From contig NZ_SCMX01000016.1 in the NCBI RefSeq assembly GCF_005503625.1, positions 40,440-104,439 of the forward strand: a stretch of 64,000 bases of DNA, in the 5' to 3' direction. The stretch's first letter is position 1. Every line of letters begins with the position of its first letter. This DNA is from Cupriavidus sp. 2SB. GTDB taxonomy: Bacteria; Pseudomonadota; Gammaproteobacteria; Burkholderiales; Burkholderiaceae. Position numbers and translations under genes: made by a program. Positions 36,885-47,072 of this stretch are shown here, piece by piece. Under the pieces are notes generated by a model. It searched no databases. It was given only the letters and a program-made list of their open reading frames with translations, and was not told the DNA's origin.

Positions 36885-36911
36885 CCCCTCTCCCGCATGG
36901 CGGGAGAGGGG
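36885..36911. repeat. REP-like palindrome 1
   Basis: CCCCTCTCCCGC and its exact complement surround ATG. A GGGGTGAGGGC tail follows, which faces a complementary GCCCTCACCCC before palindrome 2, so 1 and 2 form an inverted pair of the BIME type. Confidence 0.75.
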
Positions 36912-36978
36912 TTGGGGGTGAGGGCCAGCGGTGCAATCACCAACAAATCGCAATTTGAACCTCATGCCCTCACCCCCG

Positions 36979-37005
36979 CCCCTCTCCCACTTCGCGGGAG
37001 AGGGG
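36979..37005. repeat. REP-like palindrome 2
   Basis: CCCCTCTCCC (36979-36988) pairs with GGGAGAGGGG (36996-37005) around ACTTCGC. It lies upstream of the sulP start codon. Confidence 0.75.
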
Positions 37006-37107
37006 AGAAAACCAGCGGTGAGGAAGCCAACGCAGGTTGCTCAAAACCCCTCAACCCCCTATCATTCCGCGCCTCGCCTAAGTCGCTGTTTCCGCTGGAG
37101 TTTTCCC

Positions 37108-38586
37108 TTGTTCGCCCCCAACACCTTTCGCCAGGACTGGCTGTCCAATATCCGTGGCGATTGCCTCGCCGGGCTTGTCGTGGCGCTGGCGCTGATTCCC
37201 GAAGCCCTCGCATTCGCCGTGATTGCCGGTGTGGACCCGCAGGTGGCGCTCTATGCCGCGTTCTCGATTGCCGTGGTCACGTCGATCGCAGGTGGTCGGC
37301 CCGGCATGATCTCGGCGGCCACCGGGGCGGTGGCGCTGCTGCTGACCTCGCTGGTGAAGGACCATGGCGTGCAATACGTGTTCGCCACGGCGCTGCTGGC
37401 TGGCGTGCTGCAGATCGGCGCGGGCTGGCTGAAGCTGGGCGCGCTGATGCGTTTCGTATCGCGCTCGGTGGTGACGGGCTTCGTCAATGCGCTGGCGATC
37501 CTGATCTTCCTTGCGCAGTTGCCGGAACTGACGCACGCGCCGGCCGCCGTCTACTGGTTGACCGCAGGCGGGCTGGCCATCCTTTACCTGTTCCCGAGGA
37601 TTACCAAGGCGATTCCGTCGCCGCTGGTCTGCATCGTCGTGCTGACCGCCATCGCCATCTACCTGGACCTGCCGGTGCGCACCGTCGGCGACATGGGCGC
37701 CTTCCCCGAGCATCTGCCCGTGCCAGCCTTGCCCAACGTGCCGCTGACCTGGGAAACCCTGCGCATCATCTTCCCCTATGCGATGGCGGTGGCCGTCGTG
37801 GGCCTGCTGGAATCGCTGATGACGGCCGCCATCATCGATGACTTCACCGATACGGGCAGCGACAAGAACCGGGAATGCCGGGGGCAGGGCATTGCCAATA
37901 TCGTGGCGGGGATACTCGGCGGCCTGCCCGGTTGCGCAATGATCGGGCAATCGATCATCAACGTGAAATCGGGCGGGCGGGGCCGGTTGTCGAGCTTCGT
38001 GGCCGGCGCGCTGCTGCTGGTGCTGGTGGTGTTCCTCGGGCCGTGGGTCAAGCAGATCCCGATGGCCGCGCTGGTGGCCGTGATGATCATGGTGTCGATC
38101 AGCACGTTCAGCTGGCAGTCGCTGAGGAACCTGCTCACCCATCCGAAAAGCTCGTCGGTGGTGATGCTGGCCACCGTGGCCATCGTGGTGCTGACCCACA
38201 ACCTGGCACTAGGCGTACTGGTAGGCGTGCTGCTCAGCGCGCTGTTCTTCGCGTCGAAGGTGACCCGTGTACTGCAAGTGACGTCGGAATCCACCGCAGC
38301 CGATACGCGCCGCTACTTCGTGCGCGGACAGGTCTTCTTTGCCTCGTCAGAATCGCTGGTCAGCGAGTTCGATTTCAAGGAGCCGGTGCGCCATGTGGTG
38401 CTCGATCTCTCGCATGCGCATTTCTGGGACATCACGGCCATCGACGCGCTGGACCGGGTCGTCCACAAGTTCCGCCGCAATGGGGTGGAGGTTGAAGTGT
38501 TTGGGCTGAATCGTGCGAGCGTGACGATGGTGGAGAGGTTTGGGACGCATGACAAGGTGGGGGCGACTCGCGAGGCTGGGCACTGA
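37108..38586 (+). CDS. SulP-family anion transporter with STAS domain
   Basis: Encodes 492 residues from a TTG start. The conserved SulP opening is [33 protein letters not shown] (quoted in part: [17 protein letters not shown]), followed by about 11-12 membrane segments and a C-terminal STAS domain (about 395-485, including [17 protein letters not shown]). The family moves sulfate, bicarbonate or dicarboxylates. TTG at 37108 is preferred because GGAG lies 7 bases before it; in-frame starts farther upstream translate the REP-like repeat. The gene is bracketed by REP-like palindromes on both sides. Confidence 0.88.
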   Translation: MFAPNTFRQDWLSNIRGDCLAGLVVALALIPEALAFAVIAGVDPQVALYAAFSIAVVTSIAGGRPGMISAATGAVALLLTSLVKDHGVQYVFATALLAGVLQIGAGWLKLGALMRFVSRSVVTGFVNALAILIFLAQLPELTHAPAAVYWLTAGGLAILYLFPRITKAIPSPLVCIVVLTAIAIYLDLPVRTVGDMGAFPEHLPVPALPNVPLTWETLRIIFPYAMAVAVVGLLESLMTAAIIDDFTDTGSDKNRECRGQGIANIVAGILGGLPGCAMIGQSIINVKSGGRGRLSSFVAGALLLVLVVFLGPWVKQIPMAALVAVMIMVSISTFSWQSLRNLLTHPKSSSVVMLATVAIVVLTHNLALGVLVGVLLSALFFASKVTRVLQVTSESTAADTRRYFVRGQVFFASSESLVSEFDFKEPVRHVVLDLSHAHFWDITAIDALDRVVHKFRRNGVEVEVFGLNRASVTMVERFGTHDKVGATREAGH

Positions 38587-38608
38587 TTTGATTCGCTCCC
38601 GGTTTTCT

Positions 38609-38635
38609 CCCCTCTCCCGCGAAGTGGGAGAGGGG
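38609..38635. repeat. REP-like palindrome 3
   Basis: Exact reverse complement of palindrome 2 over all 27 bases, located 22 bases after the sulP stop. It may end or stabilise the sulP transcript. Copies 2 and 3 flank sulP as an inverted pair. Confidence 0.75.
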
Positions 38636-38648
38636 AGCAATGCAGCAG

Positions 38649-39524
38649 TCAGACTAACGCCCCCGCCTTCTCCCTCAAAAACGCAATCAACGTCGTCACT
38701 GCCTTTGTCTGATACCGCGCTGGCATATACAGCAGATACATCGTCGTGCGCAGGAATGCCAGTTCCTGCTGCGGTAGAGGCAGGCGGACCAGTGCCCCGG
38801 CCTTGATGTCCTGATCCACCATGTAGCGCGGCACCAGCCCCACGCCGAGGCCCTGCAGGATGGTGTCGCGCAGGAAGAAGAAATTGGCCGACACCAGTCG
38901 GGGGCGATTGACCCGCAGTTTCTGGCCGGTGAGTTCCGATGTCACCAGTGGCAACGTTGCAAAACCGGCGAGCGTATCCGGAAGTTCGCCGAGTTCCGCC
39001 AGCAGGCCCGGCGTGGCGCAGGCCACGTATTCCACATCGCCAAGGCTGCAGGCCACCGCGTTCGATGGCGTCTCCGCCATCACCCGTACCGAGAAATCCA
39101 CCGCGCCCTTGATCAGGTCTTCCAGGTCGTTGTCGAAGATCACGTTGAGCGTGATGTCGGGGTAGCGCCGCATGAACTCGATGAACCATGCGGACATCGT
39201 GTGCTGCCCAAAGCCGCTCGGCACGCTGAGCCGCACCGTACCGCTGAGTTTCTTTCCCAGGCTTTGCACGGATTCCTGCGCGGCCAGCAACTGGTGCCGA
39301 ATGGCGCGGCCGTTTTCATAGAGTTGCCAGCCCAGTTCCGTGGGCTCCAGTTGCCGCGTGCTGCGGCGAAGCAGTTCGGCGCCCAGTTGCCGTTCGAAGT
39401 GATTCAGCCGCTTGCTGACGTTGGCTCGGCTCATGCCAAGCCGGGCTGCGGCGCGGCTCAGGTTGCCCGCGTCGATGATGTCGACCAGCAGGGACAGTGC
39501 GTTCAGGTCCACATTCGGGTCCAT
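38649..39524 (-). CDS. LysR-family transcriptional regulator
   Basis: Encodes 291 residues. The N-terminal winged helix-turn-helix has LSRAAARLGMSRANVSKRLNHFERQLG at about 21-47 (quoted in part: AAARLGMSRANVSKRL). The effector-binding domain follows from about residue 90. It is divergent from the CaiB/BaiF gene, with starts 132 bases apart, so it probably controls the CoA-transferase/Bug operon. AAAGG precedes the ATG at 39524. Confidence 0.9.
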   Translation of the reverse strand: MDPNVDLNALSLLVDIIDAGNLSRAAARLGMSRANVSKRLNHFERQLGAELLRRSTRQLEPTELGWQLYENGRAIRHQLLAAQESVQSLGKKLSGTVRLSVPSGFGQHTMSAWFIEFMRRYPDITLNVIFDNDLEDLIKGAVDFSVRVMAETPSNAVACSLGDVEYVACATPGLLAELGELPDTLAGFATLPLVTSELTGQKLRVNRPRLVSANFFFLRDTILQGLGVGLVPRYMVDQDIKAGALVRLPLPQQELAFLRTTMYLLYMPARYQTKAVTTLIAFLREKAGALV

Positions 39525-39656
39525 TGTCAACCTTTGGTATGCAGATATGGTGAAATTCCGTTGCAATTGTCAAGCATCGAGAACATATCCACAATCGTGC
39601 TTCACCAGAAACAACCGGACCGCTCCCAGAGTCCGCGTGGACCGGGGAGACACAGC

Positions 39657-40871
39657 ATGATTTCAACGAACACAGCCGCAGCGCTGCCGCTGGCAGGCGT
39701 GCGGGTACTGGACCTCTCGCGCGTATTGGCCGGGCCGATGTGCGCCATGGCGCTGGCCGATCTTGGCGCCGATGTCATCAAGGTGGAGCACCCCTCGCGC
39801 GGTGACGATACCCGCGACTGGGGCGTGCGCATCGGATCGCGCAATACCTCGTACTTCAACAGCGCCAACCGCAATAAGCGGGCGATCACGCTGGACCTGC
39901 AGAGCGAAGCCGGCGTGAAGCTGGCCCGCGAACTGGCAGCGATCAGCGATGTGGTGATCCAGAACTTCAAGGTAGGCGGCGCCGAGAAACTCGGCCTCGG
40001 CTACGAACAGCTCAGCGCCATCAATCCGCGTCTGGTCTATTGCTCGATCTCGGGCTATGCGCGTTTCACGCCGGAAGCCGAGCGTCCGGGCTACGACCTC
40101 GTCGTGCAGGGCGAATCGGGCGTGATGGCGACGAACGGTGAAGCCGGGCAGGGTCCGCTGAAATTCGGCGTGGCTGCCGTCGATATGTTCACCGGCATGT
40201 ACTCGGCGCAGGCCATTCTTGCCGCGCTGTTCGCGCGCCAGTCCACGGGGCAGGGCCGTCACGTGCAGATGGCGCTGTATGACTGCGGGCTGATGATCAC
40301 CTCGTACTACGGCATGGAAGCGCTGCTCAAGGCCGGCGATCCGCCCAAGTTCGGCAATGCGCATCCGTCGATCGTGCCTTACGGCGTGTTCGAAGCCGCC
40401 GATGGTCCGCTGGTCATTACGGTCGGCAACAACGGCCAGTTCGTGCGCTTCTGCCGCGAGGTAATCGGGCGTCCGGAATGGGCCGAGGACGAGCGTTTTG
40501 CGACCAACACCGCGCGCTCGGCCAATCGGGAGATCCTGCTGGCCGAGGTACGGCAGGCGCTCGCACAATTCACGCGTGCCGAACTGCTGGAGCGGCTGAC
40601 CGCCGCGCAGATTCCTTGTGGCGAGGTGCTGGGCCTGATGGAAGCGCTGGAGTCCGAGCGCACCGCGCAGGCCGGCCTGCTGCATCGCTTCGAAGACAGC
40701 GAAGCCGGTTCGCAGGCCGTGCTGGCGCCGCCCTATGCACTCGACGGCCAGCGCATGCCGGTGCGCCGTGCGCCCCCGCACCTGGGCGAGCACAACCGCG
40801 AGGTGTTCACCGATCTGCTGAAGCTCGATGACGACACCATTGCCGCGCTGCAGGCGCAGGGCGTGATCTGA
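39657..40871 (+). CDS. CaiB/BaiF family III CoA transferase
   Basis: Encodes 404 residues. The N-terminus GVRVLDLSRVLAGPMCAMAL followed by LGADVIKVEHP is the family signature. D176 in AAVDMFTG aligns with the catalytic aspartate that carries the acyl-anhydride intermediate. The enzyme moves CoA between carboxylic acids. GGGGAGA lies upstream of the ATG. It is followed at 66 bases by a Bug-type binding protein, a common Cupriavidus/Bordetella pairing for uptake and activation of an organic acid. Confidence 0.92.
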   Translation: MISTNTAAALPLAGVRVLDLSRVLAGPMCAMALADLGADVIKVEHPSRGDDTRDWGVRIGSRNTSYFNSANRNKRAITLDLQSEAGVKLARELAAISDVVIQNFKVGGAEKLGLGYEQLSAINPRLVYCSISGYARFTPEAERPGYDLVVQGESGVMATNGEAGQGPLKFGVAAVDMFTGMYSAQAILAALFARQSTGQGRHVQMALYDCGLMITSYYGMEALLKAGDPPKFGNAHPSIVPYGVFEAADGPLVITVGNNGQFVRFCREVIGRPEWAEDERFATNTARSANREILLAEVRQALAQFTRAELLERLTAAQIPCGEVLGLMEALESERTAQAGLLHRFEDSEAGSQAVLAPPYALDGQRMPVRRAPPHLGEHNREVFTDLLKLDDDTIAALQAQGVI

Positions 40872-40936
40872 ACACCAGGCATCGAACATCAAGACAACAT
40901 TCAACGATTTAGATTTCGGAAGCAGGAGACAAGACC

Positions 40937-41932
40937 ATGAGCCAAACCATCACCCGCCGCCACGTACTGAAGGCTGGCGCCGCTGCCGCGCTGGCGGCCG
41001 TCATGCCCGCCGCCTTTGCCAAGAGCGAGTGGCCCGACAAGTTCATCAAGATGGTGGTGGCGTTCCCCGCCGGTGGCCCCACGGACACCGCCGCGCGCAT
41101 CGTCGCGCAGAAGCTGTCGGAGCGGCTCGGGCAACAAGTCATCATCGAGAACAAGCCGGGTGCGTCGGGGTCGATTGGCACGGCCAGCTTCATCAAGAGT
41201 CCGGCCGATGGCTACAACCTGTCGATGTTCGGCATGCCCGCGCTGCTGGCGCCGCTGATGTACAAGACCAACGCCTATGACGTGAAGAAGGATTTCACGT
41301 CGGTGGCAACTGTCTACGTGCTGCCGATGGCCATCGTCATCAACCCGGCGGTGGTGCCAGGCGTGGAGACGCTGCCCGACCTCATCCGCTTTGCCAAGGC
41401 CAGCAAGACGCCGTTGAGCTACACCAGCTCGGGCACCGGCAGCTTTGGCCATCTGGCGATGGAGCAACTCAAGGACCTGGGCCATTTCGACATGCTGCAC
41501 GTGCCGTATCGCGGCAGTGCGCCGGCCGTGGCCGACTTGCTGGGTGGTCAGGTGGGGGTGATGTTTGCGGACGTGGTGGCAGCGCTGCCGCATATCCGCG
41601 CGGGCAAGCTCAAGGCCATCGCGCTAAGTTCGCCGAACGCCAAGGTGCTGCTGGCGAATGTGAAGACGGTGTCCGAGCAGGGCTTTCCGGGCTTCGACTT
41701 CGATTCGTGGGGCGGCCTGATTGCGCCGCTGGATACGCCGCAGGCCATCGTGGACCGTATCGCAAAGGAGACACGCGACATCATCGGCAACGACAAGGAA
41801 CTGCAGCAGAAGCTGGTCACCGCAGGTGCCATCGCGTCGTTCCAGGACGGCAAGCAGATGCAGGCGCGGCTCAACAAGGACTATGACCGTTGGAGCGCCA
41901 TCGTCAAGGCGAAGGGGATCAGCGCCAACTGA
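40937..41932 (+). CDS. Bug/TctC-family periplasmic substrate-binding protein
   Basis: Encodes 331 residues. A twin-arginine signal is visible (TRRHVLKAGAAAALAAV, ending AFA at about residue 28). Hallmarks of Bug proteins are VVAFPAGGPTDTAARIVAQ, IIENKPGASGSIGT and the HVPYRGSAPAVADLLGGQV segment. It binds a carboxylate in the periplasm. No TctA/TctB membrane genes are next to it, which is usual for this expanded family. It belongs with the CoA-transferase upstream. Confidence 0.92.
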   Translation: MSQTITRRHVLKAGAAAALAAVMPAAFAKSEWPDKFIKMVVAFPAGGPTDTAARIVAQKLSERLGQQVIIENKPGASGSIGTASFIKSPADGYNLSMFGMPALLAPLMYKTNAYDVKKDFTSVATVYVLPMAIVINPAVVPGVETLPDLIRFAKASKTPLSYTSSGTGSFGHLAMEQLKDLGHFDMLHVPYRGSAPAVADLLGGQVGVMFADVVAALPHIRAGKLKAIALSSPNAKVLLANVKTVSEQGFPGFDFDSWGGLIAPLDTPQAIVDRIAKETRDIIGNDKELQQKLVTAGAIASFQDGKQMQARLNKDYDRWSAIVKAKGISAN

Positions 41933-41962
41933 TCGGGCATCGATCCCCTTGGTGGAACTGGC

Positions 41963-43696
41963 CTAGCGCAGCAGGTTCGACTTCGCCAGTTCCAGCAGTT
42001 CGTCGCCCCGGCCGTTCATCACGGCCTTGAGCGCCCACAGGCTGAATCCCTTCACCTGCTCGGCCTTGATCGAGGGCGGCATGGCCAGTTCCTGCGTGTT
42101 GGTGACCACGTCCAGCAGGGCGGGGCCGTCGTGGCGCAGGAATCCTTCGATGGCATCAGGCAGCAGCAGTGGGTCATCCACGCGCTGCGCATGCACGCCG
42201 ATGGCACGCGCCATGGCCGCGAAATCGGGGTTCTCCAGCCGCGTACCTTCTTCCAGGAAGCCCGACGCCTTCATTTCCAGCGCCACAAAGCCCAGCACGC
42301 TGTTGTTGAAGATGATGACCTTCACCGGCAGCCGCTCCTGCACCAGCGTCAGGAAGTCCCCCATCATCATCGCGAAGCCGCCATCGCCAGACAGGCTGAT
42401 GATCTGGCGACCCGGAAACGCAGCCTGTGCGCCGATGGCCTGCGGCAACGCGTTGGCCATCGAGCCATGCGCCAGCGAGCCGATCATGCGACGGCGGCCA
42501 TTCATCTTGAGGTAGCGTGCGGCCCAGATCGTTGGCGTGCCCACGTCGAACGTGAAGACGGCATCGTCGGCAGCCATGTCGCTGACCAGCTTTGCCAGGT
42601 ATTGCGGATGGATGGGCTTTCGGCCGCTGTCACCGGTGGCCAGGTCATCCAGTTGGTCGCGGGCGCGATGGTAGTGCTCCACGCTCTGGTCCAGATGCGC
42701 GCGATCCGCTTTCACGGTCAGCAGCGGCTGCAGCGCATCGAGCGTGGCGCCGACATCACCGACCAGCCCGAGATCGAGCCGGGTTCGACGACCGAGGTTC
42801 TCGGGGCGGACATCGATCTGAATGACCTTCGCATCGGTCGGATAAAACTGGCGATACGGGAAATCGGTGCCCAGCATCACCAGCGTGTCGCATTGCTCCA
42901 TCGCGTGATAGCCGGAGCTGAAGCCGATCAGGCCCGTCATGCCCACGTCGTACGGATTGTCGTACTCCACATGCTCCTTGCCGCCCAGCGCATGCACCAC
43001 GGGCGCCTTCAGCGTTTCGGCCAGTCGTAGCACTTGTTCGTGGCTGCCAGCGCATCCGCGTCCGCATAGCAGCGTGGTCTTGCTGCCATCGTTGAGCAGC
43101 GTGGCGAGCGATTCGAGCGACGCGCGATCCGGCGTGACCACGGGTTGCGAGAAGGTCAGCGAAGCCGGCGAAGAGAGCATCGCCGTGGCCGCCTCGCGTA
43201 GCGCCACATCGCCCGGAATAACGATCACGGCCACGCCACGATGACCCACGGCAGCGCGGATGGCGGTCTCCAGCACGCCGGGCAGTTGCTCGACGCTGGT
43301 GACCAGTTCGCAATAGTGACTGCACTCGCGGAACAACTGGTCCGGGTGCGTTTCCTGGAAGTAGCCCCGGCCGATTTCGGCACTCGGGATATGGGCAGCG
43401 ATGGCCAGCACCGGCACGCGCGAGCGGTGGCAGTCGAACAGCCCGTTGATCAGGTGAAGGTTGCCCGGGCCGCAGCTACCGGCGCAGACCGCGAGTTCGC
43501 CGGTCAGGTGGGCTTCGGCGCCGGCCGCGAAGGCGGCGGCTTCCTCATGGCGCGTATGAATCCATTCGATGTCACCGCGCACGCGCAGCGATTCAGTCAG
43601 CCCGTTGAGGCTGTCGCCCACCACGCCGTAGATCCGGCGGACCCCCACGTTGTATAGCGTTTGGGTAATGAGGTCCGCTGCAATCGTCTTGGCCAT
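41963..43696 (-). CDS. poxB: Thiamine-diphosphate enzyme, pyruvate dehydrogenase (quinone) PoxB type
   Basis: Encodes 577 residues. The N-terminal domain carries the catalytic glutamate in [14 protein letters not shown], the middle domain binds FAD, and the C-terminal domain has the ThDP/Mg motif [12 protein letters not shown] followed by NN ([10 protein letters not shown]). The best fit is PoxB, which oxidises pyruvate to acetate and CO2 and passes electrons to quinone at the inner membrane; acetolactate synthase-like relatives are an alternative. GGAG precedes the start. It is a single gene, convergent with the Bug gene. Confidence 0.85.
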   Translation of the reverse strand: MAKTIAADLITQTLYNVGVRRIYGVVGDSLNGLTESLRVRGDIEWIHTRHEEAAAFAAGAEAHLTGELAVCAGSCGPGNLHLINGLFDCHRSRVPVLAIAAHIPSAEIGRGYFQETHPDQLFRECSHYCELVTSVEQLPGVLETAIRAAVGHRGVAVIVIPGDVALREAATAMLSSPASLTFSQPVVTPDRASLESLATLLNDGSKTTLLCGRGCAGSHEQVLRLAETLKAPVVHALGGKEHVEYDNPYDVGMTGLIGFSSGYHAMEQCDTLVMLGTDFPYRQFYPTDAKVIQIDVRPENLGRRTRLDLGLVGDVGATLDALQPLLTVKADRAHLDQSVEHYHRARDQLDDLATGDSGRKPIHPQYLAKLVSDMAADDAVFTFDVGTPTIWAARYLKMNGRRRMIGSLAHGSMANALPQAIGAQAAFPGRQIISLSGDGGFAMMMGDFLTLVQERLPVKVIIFNNSVLGFVALEMKASGFLEEGTRLENPDFAAMARAIGVHAQRVDDPLLLPDAIEGFLRHDGPALLDVVTNTQELAMPPSIKAEQVKGFSLWALKAVMNGRGDELLELAKSNLLR

Positions 43697-43848
43697 GGCG
43701 CTGCTCCTTGTTTGTGGGTGGCGTGGCTTAAACCATAGTCATTCGTCACGTTCCCCGCTTGAAGGTTCGCGCCATGGCCTTCCGATTTGCACGGATTACG
43801 TCACGGCGGGCCGGAAACCCGTCCGCAACGCTGGCCTGGCAGCAATTC

Positions 43849-46083
43849 TTACAACTGTCCCATTGCCGGATCGGTCACTGAATCCTTGCCGGTCTCCACG
43901 CGACCTGCAAAGCGGCGGTAGAACGTGAGATCGCTGCTGCTGGTGACGGCAAAGTCGTACCAGCTGCCGCTGTCCTTGAGGGACCAGTTCAGCGTCTGCG
44001 TGGCGCCCGCCGCCACCGTGGCTTCCCACGGACCGTCGGTCCGGTAGGCCAGCGGCGTGATGTGGAAGGTGGTCGAGCCGCTGCCCAGGTTCATCAGGTC
44101 GATGTAGACATCGCCATTCGTCACTTCGTAGCAGACGCGGATTTCCGGATTGGCACGCGCAGTGGCCAGCACCTTGGTATCGCCCTTGAAGTGGCGGTGA
44201 TAGCCATTCGGCCCGAGCACCCAGAGATCGTACTGACCGGCATCGGATGACGATGCAGCCCAGGTGTCGGACAGCGTCTTGCCCGCTTCGAGCATGTAGC
44301 GGCGCGGCACGCTGTCCAGATCGTTGCGATCGTAGACGTGGAACACGGCAGCCTGCTTGCCCGAGTTCGCGAACAGCAGTTGCACGGTGCCGTTGACGTT
44401 GGCGCGGGCGCTGGTGTGCAGCTCGTAGGGCAGGGCGCGCGACGGCACCGAGCCGGCTTCCTGCTGCGGCAATTGCGCGGTGGTAGGTACGGGCACAGCG
44501 GGCAGGGCACCCTGCGACGCACGCAGGGCATCCGCTGCGGCGCGCGTCTGGTGTCCGTTCAACTGCGGCAGCAATTCGTTGTTCGGCGTCTTGAAGTTGA
44601 AGGCCGAGGTCAGGTCGCCACAGACTGCGCGACGGTACGGGCTGATGTTGGGTTCCTGCACGCCGAAACGGGCTTCCAGGAAGCGCAGCACCGAGGTGTG
44701 ATCGAACACCTGCGAATTGACCCAGCCACCACGGCTCCACGGCGAGATCACGAACATCGGCACGCGCGGGCCGGGGCCGAACACGCGGCCATCGCGCGCG
44801 GGCTGGCTCGTGCTGCCTGCTGGCGGTGACTGCGTGTAGTACTCGGCAGCCATGTCCGTATCCGACAGCGTGCTCTTGCCTGCCAGCGTGTTGTCCGGAT
44901 GGCGCGACGGGGCGGACGGCGACGGGATGTGGTCGAAGTAACCATCGTTCTCGTCGAAGTTGATCAGCAGGACGGTCTTGCTCCAGACCTCGGGATTGCT
45001 GGTCAGCGCGTCCAGCACTTCCTGCAGGAACCATGCGCCCTGTACCGGCGACGACGGGCCCGGGTGCTCGCAGTAGATCGACGGGGCATTGATCCACGAA
45101 ACGCTGGGCAGCGTGCCATTCGTGACATCGCGCTTGAAGGCGTCGAGGTACTGGTCAGGCGTGGTGCCCGGCAGCGTGTTGGCGATGCCCTTGTACAGCG
45201 GATTGGCCGCGTTGTCCGTGGCCGCATCGTAAGCCTTGTACGGCAGCGCTTGTCCGGTGTTGGTGTAAGCCGACTGCGGCGCGCCGCCGCTGGAGACCGG
45301 GAAGCCCGAAGCCAGGTTCGCGCGGCGGAAGTTCTGGAACGCGCCCAGCATGTTGTCGCCCCACTCATCGGGCATGTTCTGGTAGCTGATCCAGCTGATG
45401 CCGGCAGTCTCCAGACGTTCTGCGTAGGTGGTCCACGTGTAGCCAACGTTGGCATCGGCGGCGATGCCGTTGATCGCATCCCACTCGTTGTTCACGAAGG
45501 CACGGTTCTGCGGCATCACGCCGTTGGTGCCGGTGATGTGGAACGAGCGATTGGCGTCGGTGCCGGTGTGCATCGCGCAGTGATACGCATCGCACATCGT
45601 GAACGCCCTGGCGAGCGCGAACTGGAACGGGATTTCCTGTTCCTTGTAGTAGCCCATCGAGACATCGTTCTTCGACACGGGCCAGCGCGACATGCGGCCA
45701 TGGTCCCAGGCGTTCTGGCTGTCTACCCACGTATGCGGCGTGCCGGACACGCGCTGCGCGTTGTTACTGGTGCCATCGAGGTGATACGGCGTCAGGATGC
45801 TGCCGTTGGCGCGGCCTTGTTGCCAGATGTTGCGACCGTTCGGCAGCGGAACCGTGATGCGATCGCCAAAACCGCGCACGCCCTTGAGCGTGCCGAAGTA
45901 GTGGTCGAAGGAACGATTTTCCTGCATCAGGATGACGACGTGCTCGACATCGGCAATGGTGCCCGTGGCGTTATTGGCGGGAATGGCCAGTGCGCGGCGG
46001 ATGCTGGGCGGGAAGGCGGCCAGGGCGGCGGCGGAGAATGCCGTGCCAGTGGCCGCCTGCAGAAACTTGCGGCGGGAGATCAT
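43849..46083 (-). CDS. plcN: Phosphocholine-specific phospholipase C
   Basis: Encodes 744 residues. A twin-arginine signal (MISRRKFLQAATG) sends the folded enzyme out of the cytoplasm. The phosphoesterase domain opens with VEHVVILMQENRSFDHYFG and contains the histidine/aspartate segment INFDENDGYFDHI. The C-terminal ~200 residues hold two beta-rich repeats typical of bacterial PLCs. It cleaves phosphatidylcholine or sphingomyelin head groups. The order follows PlcN/PlcH proteins; the haemolytic type cannot be decided. A small lipoprotein gene lies 63 bases upstream in the same direction. Confidence 0.9.
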   Translation of the reverse strand: MISRRKFLQAATGTAFSAAALAAFPPSIRRALAIPANNATGTIADVEHVVILMQENRSFDHYFGTLKGVRGFGDRITVPLPNGRNIWQQGRANGSILTPYHLDGTSNNAQRVSGTPHTWVDSQNAWDHGRMSRWPVSKNDVSMGYYKEQEIPFQFALARAFTMCDAYHCAMHTGTDANRSFHITGTNGVMPQNRAFVNNEWDAINGIAADANVGYTWTTYAERLETAGISWISYQNMPDEWGDNMLGAFQNFRRANLASGFPVSSGGAPQSAYTNTGQALPYKAYDAATDNAANPLYKGIANTLPGTTPDQYLDAFKRDVTNGTLPSVSWINAPSIYCEHPGPSSPVQGAWFLQEVLDALTSNPEVWSKTVLLINFDENDGYFDHIPSPSAPSRHPDNTLAGKSTLSDTDMAAEYYTQSPPAGSTSQPARDGRVFGPGPRVPMFVISPWSRGGWVNSQVFDHTSVLRFLEARFGVQEPNISPYRRAVCGDLTSAFNFKTPNNELLPQLNGHQTRAAADALRASQGALPAVPVPTTAQLPQQEAGSVPSRALPYELHTSARANVNGTVQLLFANSGKQAAVFHVYDRNDLDSVPRRYMLEAGKTLSDTWAASSSDAGQYDLWVLGPNGYHRHFKGDTKVLATARANPEIRVCYEVTNGDVYIDLMNLGSGSTTFHITPLAYRTDGPWEATVAAGATQTLNWSLKDSGSWYDFAVTSSSDLTFYRRFAGRVETGKDSVTDPAMGQL

Positions 46084-46146
46084 GTTTTTTATGACTGAGC
46101 GAATGAGTCAGTGAGCGGAGCGGGCGTGCGAGACGATGCGAGCGGA

Positions 46147-46308
46147 TCAGGGCGCGCAGCGCTTGTCGACGGCGGGGGCCGAGGCGCCGGGTTGCGTGCC
46201 GGCCGGAGGTTGCGTGGGCTTGTCGTCATCGCTCCCGCCGCAAGCGCTCAGCAACAGCGCGGCGAGGCACGCGGCTGCGAATCCGCGTATGAATCTGGTT
46301 TCTTCCAT
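46147..46308 (-). CDS. Small lipoprotein upstream of phospholipase C
   Basis: Encodes 53 residues: signal MEETRFIRGFAAACLAALL with lipobox LSAC, then an Asp- and Pro-rich tail GGSDDDKPTQPPAG ending in a single Cys near the C-terminus. Function unknown; probably a small surface or periplasmic anchor co-transcribed with plcN. The start at 46308 is chosen because it begins the signal; a longer frame to 46368 has no signal character. Confidence 0.6.
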   Translation of the reverse strand: MEETRFIRGFAAACLAALLLSACGGSDDDKPTQPPAGTQPGASAPAVDKRCAP

Positions 46309-46549
46309 GGTGTCTTTTTTTATCGGCTCGTTATTCGAATCGGGGCTGCCCGGTGAGGCAGGCCGCAAGACTAGGAGACACCAGTGACAGGTTCATGACG
46401 CGAGACGCACTTGCGGGCGATTTCCGCACGCGGGTGTCCACATTCGCTCGCCGACATTGCAGTACATTGATTGACACACGCGAGGCACATCGGCGCAGCA
46501 CCGCGCCGGGCGCCAATTCTTACGCAGTGATGACAAACAGGAGACCCGC

Positions 46550-47038
46550 ATGACGAGCAAGAACACCATTTGTCTGTGGTATGACGGCGACGCACTCGAC
46601 GCCGCCAACTTTTATGCAGAGACGTTTCCCGACAGCGTGGTAACGGCCGTCCATCGCGCGCCGGGCGACTACCCCAACGGCAAGGAAGGCGATGTGCTGA
46701 CGGTGGATTTCACGGTGGCCGGCATTCCGTGCATGGGCCTGAACGGGGGGCCGTACTTCAAGCACAACGAGTCGTTCTCGTTCCAGATCGCTACAGATGA
46801 TCAGGAAGAAACCGATCGGCTCTGGCATGCGATCGTCAACAACGGCGGGCAGGAAAGCGACTGCGGCTGGTGCAAGGACCGCTGGGGCCTGTCGTGGCAG
46901 ATTTCGCCGCGCGTGCTGACCGATGCCGTGATGGGATCGGACAAGGCGGCTGCCAAGCGGGCCTTCAACGCGATGATGACGATGAAGAAGATCGACGTGG
47001 CGAAGATCGAGGCGGCGGTGCGGGGCGAGGGCGGCTAA
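46550..47038 (+). CDS. VOC-superfamily protein, PhnB-like
   Basis: Encodes 162 residues. The PhnB/3-demethylubiquinone-methyltransferase-like pattern is clear: ICLWYDGDALDAANFYAETF, FTVAGIPCMGLNGGPYFKHN, and DCGWCKDRWGLSWQISPRVL. These proteins belong to the glyoxalase/VOC fold and rarely have a proven function. AGGAGA precedes the ATG. It is divergent from the plc lipoprotein gene. Confidence 0.88.
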   Translation: MTSKNTICLWYDGDALDAANFYAETFPDSVVTAVHRAPGDYPNGKEGDVLTVDFTVAGIPCMGLNGGPYFKHNESFSFQIATDDQEETDRLWHAIVNNGGQESDCGWCKDRWGLSWQISPRVLTDAVMGSDKAAAKRAFNAMMTMKKIDVAKIEAAVRGEGG

Positions 47039-47072
47039 AACACGCCACCCTCACGCTGGCTTCACGCGACAC

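Noticed and set aside
36885..37005. REP-like palindromes as intrinsic terminators
   Set aside because: They lack T-runs and occur in several copies and both orientations, so a repeat family is the better description, though they may still affect mRNA ends.
43650..43928. A 92-codon + strand frame with a hydrophobic start near poxB
   Set aside because: It overlaps the poxB start and plcN end, has no ribosome site and no conserved content.
43796..45097. A 433-codon - strand frame overlapping plcN
   Set aside because: It is in a different frame of the same strand as plcN and is rich in Arg, Pro and Gln with no motif.
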